Assembly (NCBI GenBank): GCA_023430725.1
Contig: JAEYZD010000138.1
Location: 1 to 44,820 of the forward strand
Direction of reading: 5' to 3'
DNA: 44,820 bases
Origin: Bacteroidota bacterium
Lineage (GTDB): Bacteria; Bacteroidota; Bacteroidia; Bacteroidales; VadinHA17
Positions within the stretch are counted from its first letter, which is position 1. The number at the start of each line of letters is the position of its first letter. The translations under genes were made by a program, and so were the position numbers. The notes under the pieces were generated by a model that ran no database searches, was not told the DNA's origin, and saw only the letters and a program-made list of their open reading frames with translations. This document shows, piece by piece, positions 35,457-43,759 of the stretch.

Positions 35457-35558
35457 CACTCCGTAAAGAGAACCAGTGCGAGTTTAAAAAGTTCGGACAA
35501 AATGAAAGGAAATTTTACTGTCAGGTCACAGAAACTGTTTTATGTAATATTGTTCAAT

Positions 35559-36731
35559 ATGCGTAAAAATATGATATCATTCCTGGTTGCGGTGTTGATT
35601 CTTGCAGCCGGTTGCAGCGACGGAAGTTTCAGCATCAGCGGGACAATAGAAGGTGCGGGAGAAGAAGAATATCTTCTGCTCAGGGAGGTGAAACCCGGTC
35701 TGCTTGAACCGGTTGACTCGGTAGTTCCGGGAAAGGACGGCAGGTTCAGCTTCAGGGCGGAGACCGACTTGCCAGCCTTCTATATGCTCAGCCTGGATGA
35801 GGAAGACTTTCTGACTCTGCTGGTTTCACCGGGCGAAAAGGTGGAGATCCGTGCTGCTCGTAACTCACTGTCAAAGCCTGCTGAAATAAAGGGTTCGGAA
35901 GCCTCGGCCATAATCATGAAATTCCGGGAGGAACAGGATGAGGTAAAGGCCCGCCTGCAGCAGCTTACCGATACCTACAATGACAGTATTGACAGCCCCC
36001 GCCGCCCCCTGCTGATGGACAGCCTGGACAGGAAAGCAGCTGAGATAGTCAGTGCCTTCCGTGAGAAATCAATGGGACTGATTGAGGATAACAAGGCATC
36101 AATGGTCGCGATATACCTCCTGAACCAGCACCTTGTGCCCGGGTTGCAGCTAATAGAGCCGGCAAAGAATCCGGAGATGTTCTATATGGTCGATTCAGCC
36201 CTCTATGCCCTGTACCCCGAATCAGACCTGGTGCTTGACCTGCATGCCTTCGTAGCAGGACTGCGTAAGAGTGTCACAGTGGGCAAAAAGGACGGTGTCA
36301 CCCCCGTTGCCGGGGATATGATTCAGGAAATTGCCCTCCCGAATCCTGACGGAGACACCCTGAAACTATCCTCGCTGAGAGGAAAGGTGGTGCTTGTCGA
36401 CTTCTGGGCAGCCTGGTGCCCCCCATGCCGTGAAGAGAATCCGAACCTGGTAAAAATGTACGATATGTACCACTGGCTTGGCTTCGACATCTTCCAGGTT
36501 TCTCTCGATCTCAGAATGGAAGAGTGGACCGAAGCAATAAGAAAAGACCGGCTGGGACGGTGGAACCATGTGAGTGATCTCCGGTACCGTGACTCTGAGG
36601 TTGTGAAACAGTTCGGGCTCTCAGTGATCCCTGCCAGCTTCCTTATTGACCGCGACGGAAGGATTATAGCTGTCAACCTCAGAGGTGACGACCTGCGTAA
36701 AAAGCTTGAGGAAGTGCTGAAAGGACAGTAG
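35559..36731 (+). CDS. DUF4369/thioredoxin-fold lipoprotein (TlpA-like), active-site intact
   Basis: 390 residues. A signal peptide with lipobox LAAGC (Cys19) is followed by a DUF4369-like N-terminal beta domain (about 22-125), a helical linker, and a C-terminal AhpC/TSA/TlpA domain (about 250-390) with WCPPC (Cys287, Cys290) and the cis-Pro segment SVIPASFLID. It is a predicted periplasmic thiol-disulfide oxidoreductase, perhaps reducing apo-cytochromes or other Cys proteins. ATG 35559 gives the clean signal peptide. Upstream in-frame ATGs (35454, 35502) would place a hydrophilic extension first and lie at or near the promoter. A paralogue follows. Confidence 0.88.
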   Translation: MRKNMISFLVAVLILAAGCSDGSFSISGTIEGAGEEEYLLLREVKPGLLEPVDSVVPGKDGRFSFRAETDLPAFYMLSLDEEDFLTLLVSPGEKVEIRAARNSLSKPAEIKGSEASAIIMKFREEQDEVKARLQQLTDTYNDSIDSPRRPLLMDSLDRKAAEIVSAFREKSMGLIEDNKASMVAIYLLNQHLVPGLQLIEPAKNPEMFYMVDSALYALYPESDLVLDLHAFVAGLRKSVTVGKKDGVTPVAGDMIQEIALPNPDGDTLKLSSLRGKVVLVDFWAAWCPPCREENPNLVKMYDMYHWLGFDIFQVSLDLRMEEWTEAIRKDRLGRWNHVSDLRYRDSEVVKQFGLSVIPASFLIDRDGRIIAVNLRGDDLRKKLEEVLKGQ

Positions 36732-36780
36732 CCTGTCACGTTTTTTAGTTTATTTGTAACTGAATTATCAAAAACAAGGA

Positions 36781-37935
36781 ATGAAGAGGTTTGCCACAGT
36801 GCTTATAGCAGCAGCACTGCTTGCCGGTTGCGGCAGCGACAATAAAGTCACTATCAGGGGTACATTCACAGAACCGGTTGAAGGCACAGTCTGGCTCGAC
36901 CAGTCAGAGGTGGACCGGACAACAGTGGTGGATTCGGCCGTGATAAAGAGGGGACGTTTTAAGTTTACAGCCGATGTTGCCGGTCCGGAGTTCTACCAGG
37001 TGAGATTCGCGAACAAGGAGTTCGTCGGGTTGCTGGTAATGCCCGGTGAGAAGATCTCGCTTGAACTGGGTAAATCGCCGCTGGCAATGAACTACACTCT
37101 GCAGGGTTCCCCGGGCTCTGAAGACATAAGGTTCCTTGACAGTCAGCTGCTGGTAACAAAGACAAGGCTTGACTCCGTCAGGGACCTCTATTCGGATCTG
37201 TCTGCTGAGGAGCTGGCAGTTCGTGGGCCTGAGCTTGAACAGGCTTTTGTGGACATTGTTGATGTGCAGCGCAAGTTCAACATCAGGTTCATCCTTGAAA
37301 ACATGAGCTCCATGTCGGCCATCCAGGCCCTTTACCAGCGCCTTGACGAGAACACATACGTCCTGTATCAGCCACGTGACCTCCAATATCTTAAGATTGT
37401 CTCCGACTCGCTTTCAGTCAAATATCCCGTATCACGTCATGTGCGTGCGCTCAAGGAGAACGTCACCGCCGAACTGAACAGGATGTACATTGACCGTGTG
37501 GCAAGCCTCGCCTCTCAGCTGCCTGAAACCAGGCTCACACCTGAATTGCCTGACGTCAACGGCAGGATGCAGAGTGTCGCCGCCATGAAGGGCAAATACG
37601 TGCTTGTCTCGTTCTGGAGCACGACGGAACAGGCATGCATGGACGAACTGGCACTGCTGAAGACAATTTATACCGCCTACAACCGCAAGGGTCTGGAGAT
37701 ATTCCAGGTAAGCCTTGACCCGGATGAGGAACGGTGGAAGAACATCGTCCGCTTCGAGGAGATTCCATGGATCAGCGTCAGGGAACAGGATCCTCAGAAT
37801 CCGGTTTATTCCAGGCTTATGAACATAACAAGCCTGCCGTCCAACATACTCTATGATCCGGAGGGCAACATTATCAATACAAACCTCGCGGGCCGCAACC
37901 TGAGCATAAGGATGGACCAGCTGTTCAATAAATAA
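36781..37935 (+). CDS. DUF4369/thioredoxin-fold lipoprotein with degenerate active site
   Basis: 384 residues. Lipobox LLAGC (Cys17), then a DUF4369-like domain, a helical linker and a thioredoxin fold. Where its neighbour has WCPPC this protein reads TEQAC: Glu283 replaces the attacking cysteine, and only the second cysteine (Cys286) is kept. The fold landmarks FWS, the FQVSLD strand and the cis-Pro segment SLPSNILYD remain. It should not act as a standard disulfide reductase. Loss of the motif in a conserved fold suggests a binding or chaperone role, or a partner function with the intact copy 49 bases upstream. Confidence 0.88.
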   Translation: MKRFATVLIAAALLAGCGSDNKVTIRGTFTEPVEGTVWLDQSEVDRTTVVDSAVIKRGRFKFTADVAGPEFYQVRFANKEFVGLLVMPGEKISLELGKSPLAMNYTLQGSPGSEDIRFLDSQLLVTKTRLDSVRDLYSDLSAEELAVRGPELEQAFVDIVDVQRKFNIRFILENMSSMSAIQALYQRLDENTYVLYQPRDLQYLKIVSDSLSVKYPVSRHVRALKENVTAELNRMYIDRVASLASQLPETRLTPELPDVNGRMQSVAAMKGKYVLVSFWSTTEQACMDELALLKTIYTAYNRKGLEIFQVSLDPDEERWKNIVRFEEIPWISVREQDPQNPVYSRLMNITSLPSNILYDPEGNIINTNLAGRNLSIRMDQLFNK

Positions 37936-37943
37936 GAGGGCCC

Positions 37944-38693
37944 TTGGAAGTCCGTAAGGCATATTTCGCGTCCGACTTTCATCTTGGACTGGCAGCAGGA
38001 ACAGACCCCCGCGAGCGGGAACAGCGTGTCATCGGGTGGCTTGACATGATTGCCGCAGATGCTGAGTCCGTCTGGCTCCTGGGCGATGTCTTTGACTTCT
38101 GGTGGGAATACAGGAAGGTGGTTCCGAAAGGATTCACAAGGTTTCTTGGCAGGCTGGCAGCCCTGACTGACAACGGCACCGCAGTGCACATCTTCACAGG
38201 CAACCATGACATGTGGATGAAGGGCTATCTTGCGGAAGAGTGCGGCGTTCTCGTCCACTATGAACCACTTGTGACAGAAATAGGAGGCAGGATTTTTTAC
38301 CTTGCGCATGGCGAAGGGCTGGGCAGCAGAAGTGCAGGCGGCAGGATGCTCTTTGCAATCTTCCGCAACAGGATAGCCAGAACGATCTTCTCAGCACTCC
38401 ATCCCAGATGGGGTATGGCAATAGGACACTCGTGGTCAAAAAGCAGCAGGCTTGCCAAGCATGTCTCCCTCCCTTTTTTAGGGGAGGATAAGGAAGACCT
38501 GATACGGCACACCAGGCAGATTGCCGCCGGAGGATGCAGAGCCGGTTATTACATCTACGGCCACAGGCACCTCCCGCTTACATTCGATGAGGAAGACAGA
38601 AGGATGATCATACTGGGCGACTGGTTCAGCTGCCGCGCAAGTTATGCGGTCTTTGACGGTACTGATCTCTCGCTGGTCTGCGAAGAGTTCTGA
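37944..38693 (+). CDS. lpxH: UDP-2,3-diacylglucosamine diphosphatase-like metallophosphoesterase
   Basis: 249 residues. Likely removes UMP from UDP-2,3-diacylglucosamine in lipid A synthesis. Metallophosphatase motifs: SDFHLG, GDVFDFWWEY, TGNHDMW, HGEGLG and GHRHLP, plus the Bacteroidota LpxH pattern VVPKGFTRFLG. HGE stands where the family often has HGD. TTG at 37944 must be the start: an in-frame stop lies at 37929, the first in-frame ATG would cut off the first metal motif, and an AGAGGG stands just upstream. It begins eight bases after the thioredoxin paralogue. Confidence 0.85.
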   Translation: MEVRKAYFASDFHLGLAAGTDPREREQRVIGWLDMIAADAESVWLLGDVFDFWWEYRKVVPKGFTRFLGRLAALTDNGTAVHIFTGNHDMWMKGYLAEECGVLVHYEPLVTEIGGRIFYLAHGEGLGSRSAGGRMLFAIFRNRIARTIFSALHPRWGMAIGHSWSKSSRLAKHVSLPFLGEDKEDLIRHTRQIAAGGCRAGYYIYGHRHLPLTFDEEDRRMIILGDWFSCRASYAVFDGTDLSLVCEEF

Positions 38694-38806
38694 TAACAGA
38701 ATTTGATTAGTCTGCCGGGGCGTCCGGGCGCCAACCCCCTTTCCGGAGCTGAAAATGCTTTGACTTACGGGGCTTGTCGTCTTCCCCTCCCTGCCGGGTA
38801 CTGAAC

Positions 38807-39943
38807 CTACCTGGCCGGGTGAGGCTTGTATGCCTTTGCCCTCACCCTGACCGTGACAGTATAATAGCAATACTGGTCATTCACATCGTCAAAGGTATAG
38901 GTTAGCCTGCTGCCTGACCTGCGTGCCATCTCCAGAAGACCCATGTAGCCTGTCGATATCTTCGACATGTCCTGTCCCATCAGCGCCACCTTCAGCAGCT
39001 TCTTGAGTCCATCCTCATCATACCGGTTAACCATATCCAGTTTCTGGGTGAGGTGTTCTGAATCACTTCTCCTGATAAGGTTCCCGGAGGTTATGATAAA
39101 TGATGCCGGTGTCTTCCTGATCATAGCCAGGGGTATGCCGTACTTTTTCTCCGCATCGTAACCGGGACTGTGCTGTGCGACGTTCTGCAGAAGCTCGATA
39201 AGGGTTGCAAAGACGCGCTTGTGCAGGTTCTGCTCGAGGTCGGCCTCACGCATTGTGGTCTCACTGAAATTGAGCAGTTCCTTGCTGATGGCATGGGTCA
39301 TCGGGCCGGCCCAGATGAAGAAGATGTTGTTTGATTTCATCATCTTCTCAAGGTGCGCAACCTTCTGCGTGTCGAAGTGGATGACAACACTGCCCTCTTC
39401 GCTCATGCTCTTTCCGCCTGCGTCAACAGTCTTGCTCAGTATAAAGTATGAATACCTGTCATCAATAGGGAGAAAATCAAAGTCAAGCCTGTTGCCGGTC
39501 TTCCTGGCCATCTCCATCAGACCCAGGCCTGCCCCGCCCTTCTTGCCTATTTTAGTATCCTGAAGCATGGTCCGGTATACCTCACGGATCTTTTCAGGAT
39601 CGAGGTTGTTTATTTTCTCCAGGTTATTGCGGAGACCCTTGACCTCACTGTTTTTCAAAGCATTGCCCGTGCTGACTGTGTAGCCGTCAGCTGTCTTGTG
39701 ATATACAACGAGTGAAGTCAGCTCCTCGCTGTTTGCAACACCGTGCCTGGTGATGTTCTGCAGGTTCTCCAGAACGAACATGAAGAGGCGCTTGCGTCCG
39801 AGAAGGCTGAAATCGGAAAATTCCATCTCCCGCTCCAGCAGTGTAAGCAGGCCGACAGAGTTGTCTCCGGTTACTTCGCCACGGTAAGCGAACATCAGAT
39901 GTTCATCTGAGAGCTTCTGTCTTAGTTTGTTGATTAGTTCCAT
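38807..39943 (-). CDS. Tandem DUF6272 (SiaB-type) histidine-kinase-fold protein
   Basis: 378 residues formed of two related halves of about 175 residues. Each has a GHKL-type N-box: Glu59-Asn63-His67 (ENLQNITRH) and Glu250-Asn254-His258 (ELLQNVAQH). The first half has a glycine-rich nucleotide box, GGAGLGLMEMARK (136-148). The second half keeps LLEMARRSG but has TGYMGLL instead. SiaB-type proteins are kinases in partner-switching signalling with SiaA/SiaC. None of those partners is in the window. ATG 39943 (MELINKLRQK) fits the domain; the open frame to 40120 overlaps the YifB gene. The fused double form is unusual. Confidence 0.82.
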   Translation of the reverse strand: MELINKLRQKLSDEHLMFAYRGEVTGDNSVGLLTLLEREMEFSDFSLLGRKRLFMFVLENLQNITRHGVANSEELTSLVVYHKTADGYTVSTGNALKNSEVKGLRNNLEKINNLDPEKIREVYRTMLQDTKIGKKGGAGLGLMEMARKTGNRLDFDFLPIDDRYSYFILSKTVDAGGKSMSEEGSVVIHFDTQKVAHLEKMMKSNNIFFIWAGPMTHAISKELLNFSETTMREADLEQNLHKRVFATLIELLQNVAQHSPGYDAEKKYGIPLAMIRKTPASFIITSGNLIRRSDSEHLTQKLDMVNRYDEDGLKKLLKVALMGQDMSKISTGYMGLLEMARRSGSRLTYTFDDVNDQYCYYTVTVRVRAKAYKPHPAR

Positions 39944-40025
39944 ACATTCCGACGAAATAAGATAATACCTTCCCGGAAGCAAAATAAGCAAAAAGAAACA
40001 TGCTAAGCTACATATGAGGCTTTTT

Positions 40026-41564
40026 TTATCCGGCCCAACCCTCTCTGTCGAGGTTGCGGTAGTTGATTGCCTCAGAGAGGTGTTCGGGGTGTATGTTCTC
40101 TGATTTGTCGAGATCTGCAATTGTTCGCGCCACTTTCAGAATTCGGTCCCAGGCCCTGGCTGACAATCCTCTTCTTTCCATGGCGGCTCTCAGGAGCCTT
40201 TCGCCGGTATCGTCGAGGTGGCAGTGACGACGAATCAATGGCGGGGTCATCTGTGCATTGCAGTGAATACCGTCATTGCCTGCAAATCGTGCTGACTGTA
40301 TGTCCCGTGCCATCACAATCCGCTTCCGGATGCCCGCCGAGTTCTCGGCCGGGGCTGATCCGGCCAGGTTTTCGTAATCCACAGGTACTACCTCAATATG
40401 GATGTCAATGCGGTCAAGCAGGGGTCCGGATATCCGGCTGAGGTACTTTTGCACTATCCCGGGTCCGCAGGTACACGGTTTGGAGGGGTGATTGTAGAAA
40501 CCGCACGGACATGGGTTCATCGAGGCTATGAGCATTACTGAAGCCGGAAAGGTGCAGCTCATCCTGGCTCTTGCAACGGTTATGACCCTGTCTTCAAGGG
40601 GCTGGCGCAGCACCTCCAGCACGTTGCGCCTGAATTCAGGAAGCTCGTCGAGGAACAGAATTCCGTTGTGAGCCAGGCTTATCTCTCCGGGCTGAGGAAC
40701 GGAGCCTCCCCCTATGAGTGCGATATCTGACGACGTGTGGTGCGGGCTGCGGAAAGGCCGTTGGGTCATCAGAGGCAGATGGCTGTCAATCTTACCTGCA
40801 ACCGAATGAATCTTGGTTGTCTCCAGCGCCTCACCGAGGGTCAGAGGGGGAAGTATTCCGGTAAGGCGGCGGGCCATCATTGTCTTACCTGAACCCGGAG
40901 GGCCAAGGAGAACCGCATTATGCGAACCTGCAACCGCCACCTCCAGTGCACGCCTGACGTTTTCCTGTCCCCTGACATCGGAAAAATCCGCATCATAGAT
41001 ATTGCCCTCGCGATTGAACAGGGCGTTCAGGTCTATCCTGAGAGGACCCGGAGAGGGATCACCCCTGAGGAAAGCGAGTACGTCAGCAAGGCTGTTGACG
41101 CCGTATACATCGAGCCCTTCAACTACGGCAGCCTCTGGGGCGTTGGATGCAGGCACTATCATTCCACGGAAACCCGCATCACGTGCCTGCAGTGCCATTG
41201 GCAGCACGCCGCGGACAGGCCGCAGGGTACCGTCAAGTGACAGTTCCCCGGTGAGGAGCAATCCTTCGAGCCTGGCGCCGCCGATCAACCCGGAGGCGAC
41301 GAGTATGCCAACGGCAAGGGGGAGATCATATGAGGCGCCCTCCTTGCGTATGTCAGCCGGAGCCATATTGATAATCACCTGCCTCCCTGGCCAGTGGAGC
41401 CCCACCGCCCGCAGGGCCGACTCAATGCGCTGCTGGCTCTCCTTGACTGCCGCATCGGGGAGCCCGACAAGCATGTAGCGCACCCCGCGGGTGACATCGA
41501 CTTCTATTGTAACCGTTACTGCCTCGATGCCAAAGACGGCAGCGCTGAAGGTCTTGACCAGCAT
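40026..41564 (-). CDS. yifB: YifB/ComM-family AAA+ ATPase (Mg-chelatase-like)
   Basis: 512 residues. An N-terminal Lon-protease-like ChlI domain (about 20-140), an AAA+ core with Walker A GPPGSGKT (221-228), a Walker B LFLDELPEF, and a segment NPCPCGFYNHPSKPCTCGP with paired cysteines typical of the family. A C-terminal Mg-chelatase domain ends LSEAINYRNLDR. The homologue ComM is a helicase that aids branch migration in natural transformation; elsewhere the role is unclear. It lies downstream of a 286-base gap with hairpin repeats. Confidence 0.95.
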   Translation of the reverse strand: MLVKTFSAAVFGIEAVTVTIEVDVTRGVRYMLVGLPDAAVKESQQRIESALRAVGLHWPGRQVIINMAPADIRKEGASYDLPLAVGILVASGLIGGARLEGLLLTGELSLDGTLRPVRGVLPMALQARDAGFRGMIVPASNAPEAAVVEGLDVYGVNSLADVLAFLRGDPSPGPLRIDLNALFNREGNIYDADFSDVRGQENVRRALEVAVAGSHNAVLLGPPGSGKTMMARRLTGILPPLTLGEALETTKIHSVAGKIDSHLPLMTQRPFRSPHHTSSDIALIGGGSVPQPGEISLAHNGILFLDELPEFRRNVLEVLRQPLEDRVITVARARMSCTFPASVMLIASMNPCPCGFYNHPSKPCTCGPGIVQKYLSRISGPLLDRIDIHIEVVPVDYENLAGSAPAENSAGIRKRIVMARDIQSARFAGNDGIHCNAQMTPPLIRRHCHLDDTGERLLRAAMERRGLSARAWDRILKVARTIADLDKSENIHPEHLSEAINYRNLDREGWAG

Positions 41565-41736
41565 GACTCAGAATATATGTTGCACGTTAGAAGAGGAAAT
41601 GCACCATAAATTTATGCAAACAGGATTGAAACTGCAAGTAAAAATTACGGCTGTTTATGAATGCCTGATCCAGGATCTCCGCCGGGGTGATGATTCAAAG
41701 ATTCTCTTGCGCTGTAACAGGGGGCAGTGGTCAGAG

Positions 41737-41820
41737 GCCGGGGATTTGCCCGATGGTGACATCCAGAGCCGGGGATTTGCCCGGAGGTGACATCCAGAGC
41801 CGGGGATTTGCCCGGAGGTG
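41737..41820. repeat. 31-bp tandem repeat with GC hairpins upstream of yifB
   Basis: Units start at 41737, 41768 and 41799, each 31 bases apart. The third is cut short. Each carries CCGGG-GATTTG-CCCGG, able to form a 5-bp stem; the first unit has one mismatch. There are no spacers, so it is not a CRISPR array. It lies between the DUF190 stop and the yifB start in a non-coding gap of 286 bases. The rest of that gap holds one 12-bp palindrome (CATAAATTTATG, 41605-41616) and no gene. Confidence 0.8.
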
Positions 41821-41850
41821 GCACACAAAGGCCCGGACTGTCCCGGCGGG

Positions 41851-42210
41851 TCATTCTGTCCTTCTTCTGGCGCCGTGCTTGTGGATTCGTATCTCCACAG
41901 GGGTTATAGTGACAAGGCAGCCTTTGGGAAGAGATTCGAGTTCAGGGCTGAGAACAGAGTAGAACTTTTCTATTTTTTCTTCTGTATCAACAATCTCAAT
42001 CACAACCGGAAGCTTCTCAGTCAGTTCCCAGAACCGTGAACTGTGGATCTGGCTGCTCAGACCGTAACCCATGACACCCCTGAATACTGTGGCGCCGGAC
42101 AGGCCCGCCTCCCTTGCCCGGAGTACCAGTTCCTCGTAAAGAAAACGTGACCCGAGCCTGTCAGTGGAACTTGCATATACCTTAAGAACTGAATGTGACT
42201 TCTTCTCCAT
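41851..42210 (-). CDS. DUF190 family protein, fluoride-channel partner
   Basis: 119 residues, normal for DUF190. Recognisable segments are LRAREAGLSGATVFRGVMGYG, then VVIEIVDTEEKIEKF. The fold resembles small PII-like proteins. DUF190 genes very often adjoin crcB, and here crcB ends two bases upstream. It probably modulates fluoride export or responds to a small ligand; the ligand is unknown. The ATG at 42210 is the only start fitting the family. Confidence 0.9.
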   Translation of the reverse strand: MEKKSHSVLKVYASSTDRLGSRFLYEELVLRAREAGLSGATVFRGVMGYGLSSQIHSSRFWELTEKLPVVIEIVDTEEKIEKFYSVLSPELESLPKGCLVTITPVEIRIHKHGARRRTE

Positions 42211-42212
42211 GA

Positions 42213-42590
42213 TCAGAACAGATTTGTGGTTACATAACCGATATAAACAGACAGGAATCCGAGGAAGACACTCAGAGCCGTGTAGAGGATCACTGCCGCA
42301 ATCTGACCGCTGTGCATAAGCATCAGGTTCTCATTGGCGAAAGCCGAAAATGTTGTAAAACCGCCGCAGAGCCCAACCATCAGAAAGAGTCTCCACTCGG
42401 TTGAAAGGATCATGCTCTTATCGGCGATCCCGGAAAGAAACCCTATCAGGAAGCAGCCGATAATGTTAACCAGCAGCGTCCCCACGGGGATTGAATGAAA
42501 GTTGACGCTCAGGTTCAGCTGTGATACGAGGTAGCGGGCTATGCTGCCAATAAAACCTCCTGATCCGATTATAAGCAGGTTCTTAAGCAT
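42213..42590 (-). CDS. crcB: CrcB/Fluc fluoride channel
   Basis: 125 residues, four membrane helices. Exports fluoride passively from the cytoplasm as an antiparallel dimer. Signatures: GSGGFIGSIARY at the N-terminus, VGTLLVNIIGCFLIG, and CGGFTTFSAF with the pore Phe residues. ATG 42590 matches other CrcB starts. The open frame extends to 42671, beyond the promoter. It is the first gene of a two-gene fluoride operon with DUF190. No fluoride riboswitch was recognised upstream. Confidence 0.94.
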   Translation of the reverse strand: MLKNLLIIGSGGFIGSIARYLVSQLNLSVNFHSIPVGTLLVNIIGCFLIGFLSGIADKSMILSTEWRLFLMVGLCGGFTTFSAFANENLMLMHSGQIAAVILYTALSVFLGFLSVYIGYVTTNLF

Positions 42591-42607
42591 GAGTTGAAAA
42601 TCTGCTC

Positions 42608-42615
42608 CAAATTTA
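42608..42615 (-). promoter_or_regulatory. -7 promoter element for crcB-DUF190 (TAAATTTG)
   Basis: A full TAnnTTTG match on the minus strand, 17 bases before the crcB ATG. No clear -33 box. It argues against the longer open frame. Confidence 0.5.
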
Positions 42616-42743
42616 CACAATTTGTTGTTCAGGAGGGCTGACGACAGGAATGTTGCCGCCTGGCCGGACAAAACTGAAGCAACCCCGCTGACATGGTCTC
42701 CAAACCGGTCAGCAGGACAAAAGAGGGCGGTTCGCGGGGTCTC

Positions 42744-43622
42744 TCACTCCTCCAGGCGTCCGAACTTGCCACTTTCAACATCCTCAAATGCCTGGTATAT
42801 CTCAGTCCTGGTGTTCATCACGAAGGGTCCGTGAGCAGCAATGGGTTCACTGATGGGTTCGCCGCTGATTATAAGCACAATCGAATCTTCCCCTGCCTCC
42901 AGCGTGAATCGCTCGCCATCATTCATGAACAGGACAAAATGATCAGCCGGGGCGGTATCGGTACTGTTGATCAGGATATTTCCTTCAATTACAAGTGCCG
43001 CCGTGTTGTACACGGCCGGGAATCCGAATTCAGCCCTTGCTCCCTTCTTAAGCCTTGCGTTCAGCATTGACATCGGGGTAAATGTTGAGGCAGGGCCCTT
43101 CACATGATTGTAAGACCCGGCGATGACCTCAATCAGACCCTTGTTGTCAGGCAGAATGTATTTGCCCATCTGATCATTTGTGATTGGCTGGTATTTCGGA
43201 GGGGACATCTTGTCTTTTGCCGGAAGGTTTACCCAGAGCTGGACCATGTGGAAGTCGCCTCCCCTGCCTGCGAACTCTACCTCGTGATACTCCTTGTGGA
43301 GCAGTCCCGATGAGGCAGTCATCCACTGCACGTCTCCCTCTCCTATCACCCCGCTGTTGCCAAAGCTGTCGTGATGCGCTATGCGGCCGCGGTAAGCTAT
43401 GCTCACCGTCTCGAAACCGCGGTGGGGATGAACTCCCACACCTCGTGGCTTATCTGTGGGAGGGAAATAATACTTCGAATTGTAATCAAGCAGGATGAAG
43501 GGATCCATCCGTGCCATTGTAAGCGGGAAGACACCCGGAATGAAGTTGTGGACCCTGAAGCCGTCACCCACAAAATGGACCGGCGGAGGGGAAAGTATCT
43601 TTTCTGTATGTCGTGTTTTCAT
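42744..43622 (-). CDS. Pirin-family cupin protein
   Basis: 292 residues from ATG 43622 (MKTRHTEKILSPPPVH). Bicupin fold. The N-terminal cupin has the metal ligands of HPHRGFETVSI and the HHDS and HKEYHE segments; the C-terminal pirin domain follows. Some members have quercetin 2,3-dioxygenase activity; others act in redox sensing or transcription. The physiological role is not predictable. An upstream in-frame ATG at 43649 would add nine atypical residues. It is divergent from the hydrolase. Confidence 0.92.
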   Translation of the reverse strand: MKTRHTEKILSPPPVHFVGDGFRVHNFIPGVFPLTMARMDPFILLDYNSKYYFPPTDKPRGVGVHPHRGFETVSIAYRGRIAHHDSFGNSGVIGEGDVQWMTASSGLLHKEYHEVEFAGRGGDFHMVQLWVNLPAKDKMSPPKYQPITNDQMGKYILPDNKGLIEVIAGSYNHVKGPASTFTPMSMLNARLKKGARAEFGFPAVYNTAALVIEGNILINSTDTAPADHFVLFMNDGERFTLEAGEDSIVLIISGEPISEPIAAHGPFVMNTRTEIYQAFEDVESGKFGRLEE

Positions 43623-43759
43623 CCTGTAAAAGCTTTCAATATGTAACAAAAGCCGGGCTGGATTGTTTCACAGCAATAGCGCCGGCTTATCGCCGTTAGG
43701 TTTTATACCAGGCGGGAAGCATTGTGAAGTGCCCGTCAAATTGAAAATATTAAACGGAC

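Noticed and set aside
36738..36757. Promoter before the degenerate thioredoxin paralogue
   Set aside because: The T-rich sequence only partly resembles TAnnTTTG. Readthrough from the upstream gene across 49 bases is as likely.
41737..41820. Possible CRISPR array from regularly spaced repeats
   Set aside because: The 31-bp units are directly adjacent with no unique spacers, only about 2.7 copies are present, and no cas genes are nearby.
41645..41854. 69-residue minus-strand open frame across the 31-bp repeats
   Set aside because: It is made of the repeat itself, has no recognisable domain and lies between real genes. It looks like a chance frame.
42591..42743. Fluoride riboswitch upstream of crcB
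   Set aside because: No recognisable crcB-motif core was seen and the predicted leader is too short.
43672..43721. Possible terminator-like hairpin (AGCCGG...CCGGCT) between pirin and the hydrolase
   Set aside because: The arms are far apart and no T run follows. The genes are divergent, so no terminator is expected.
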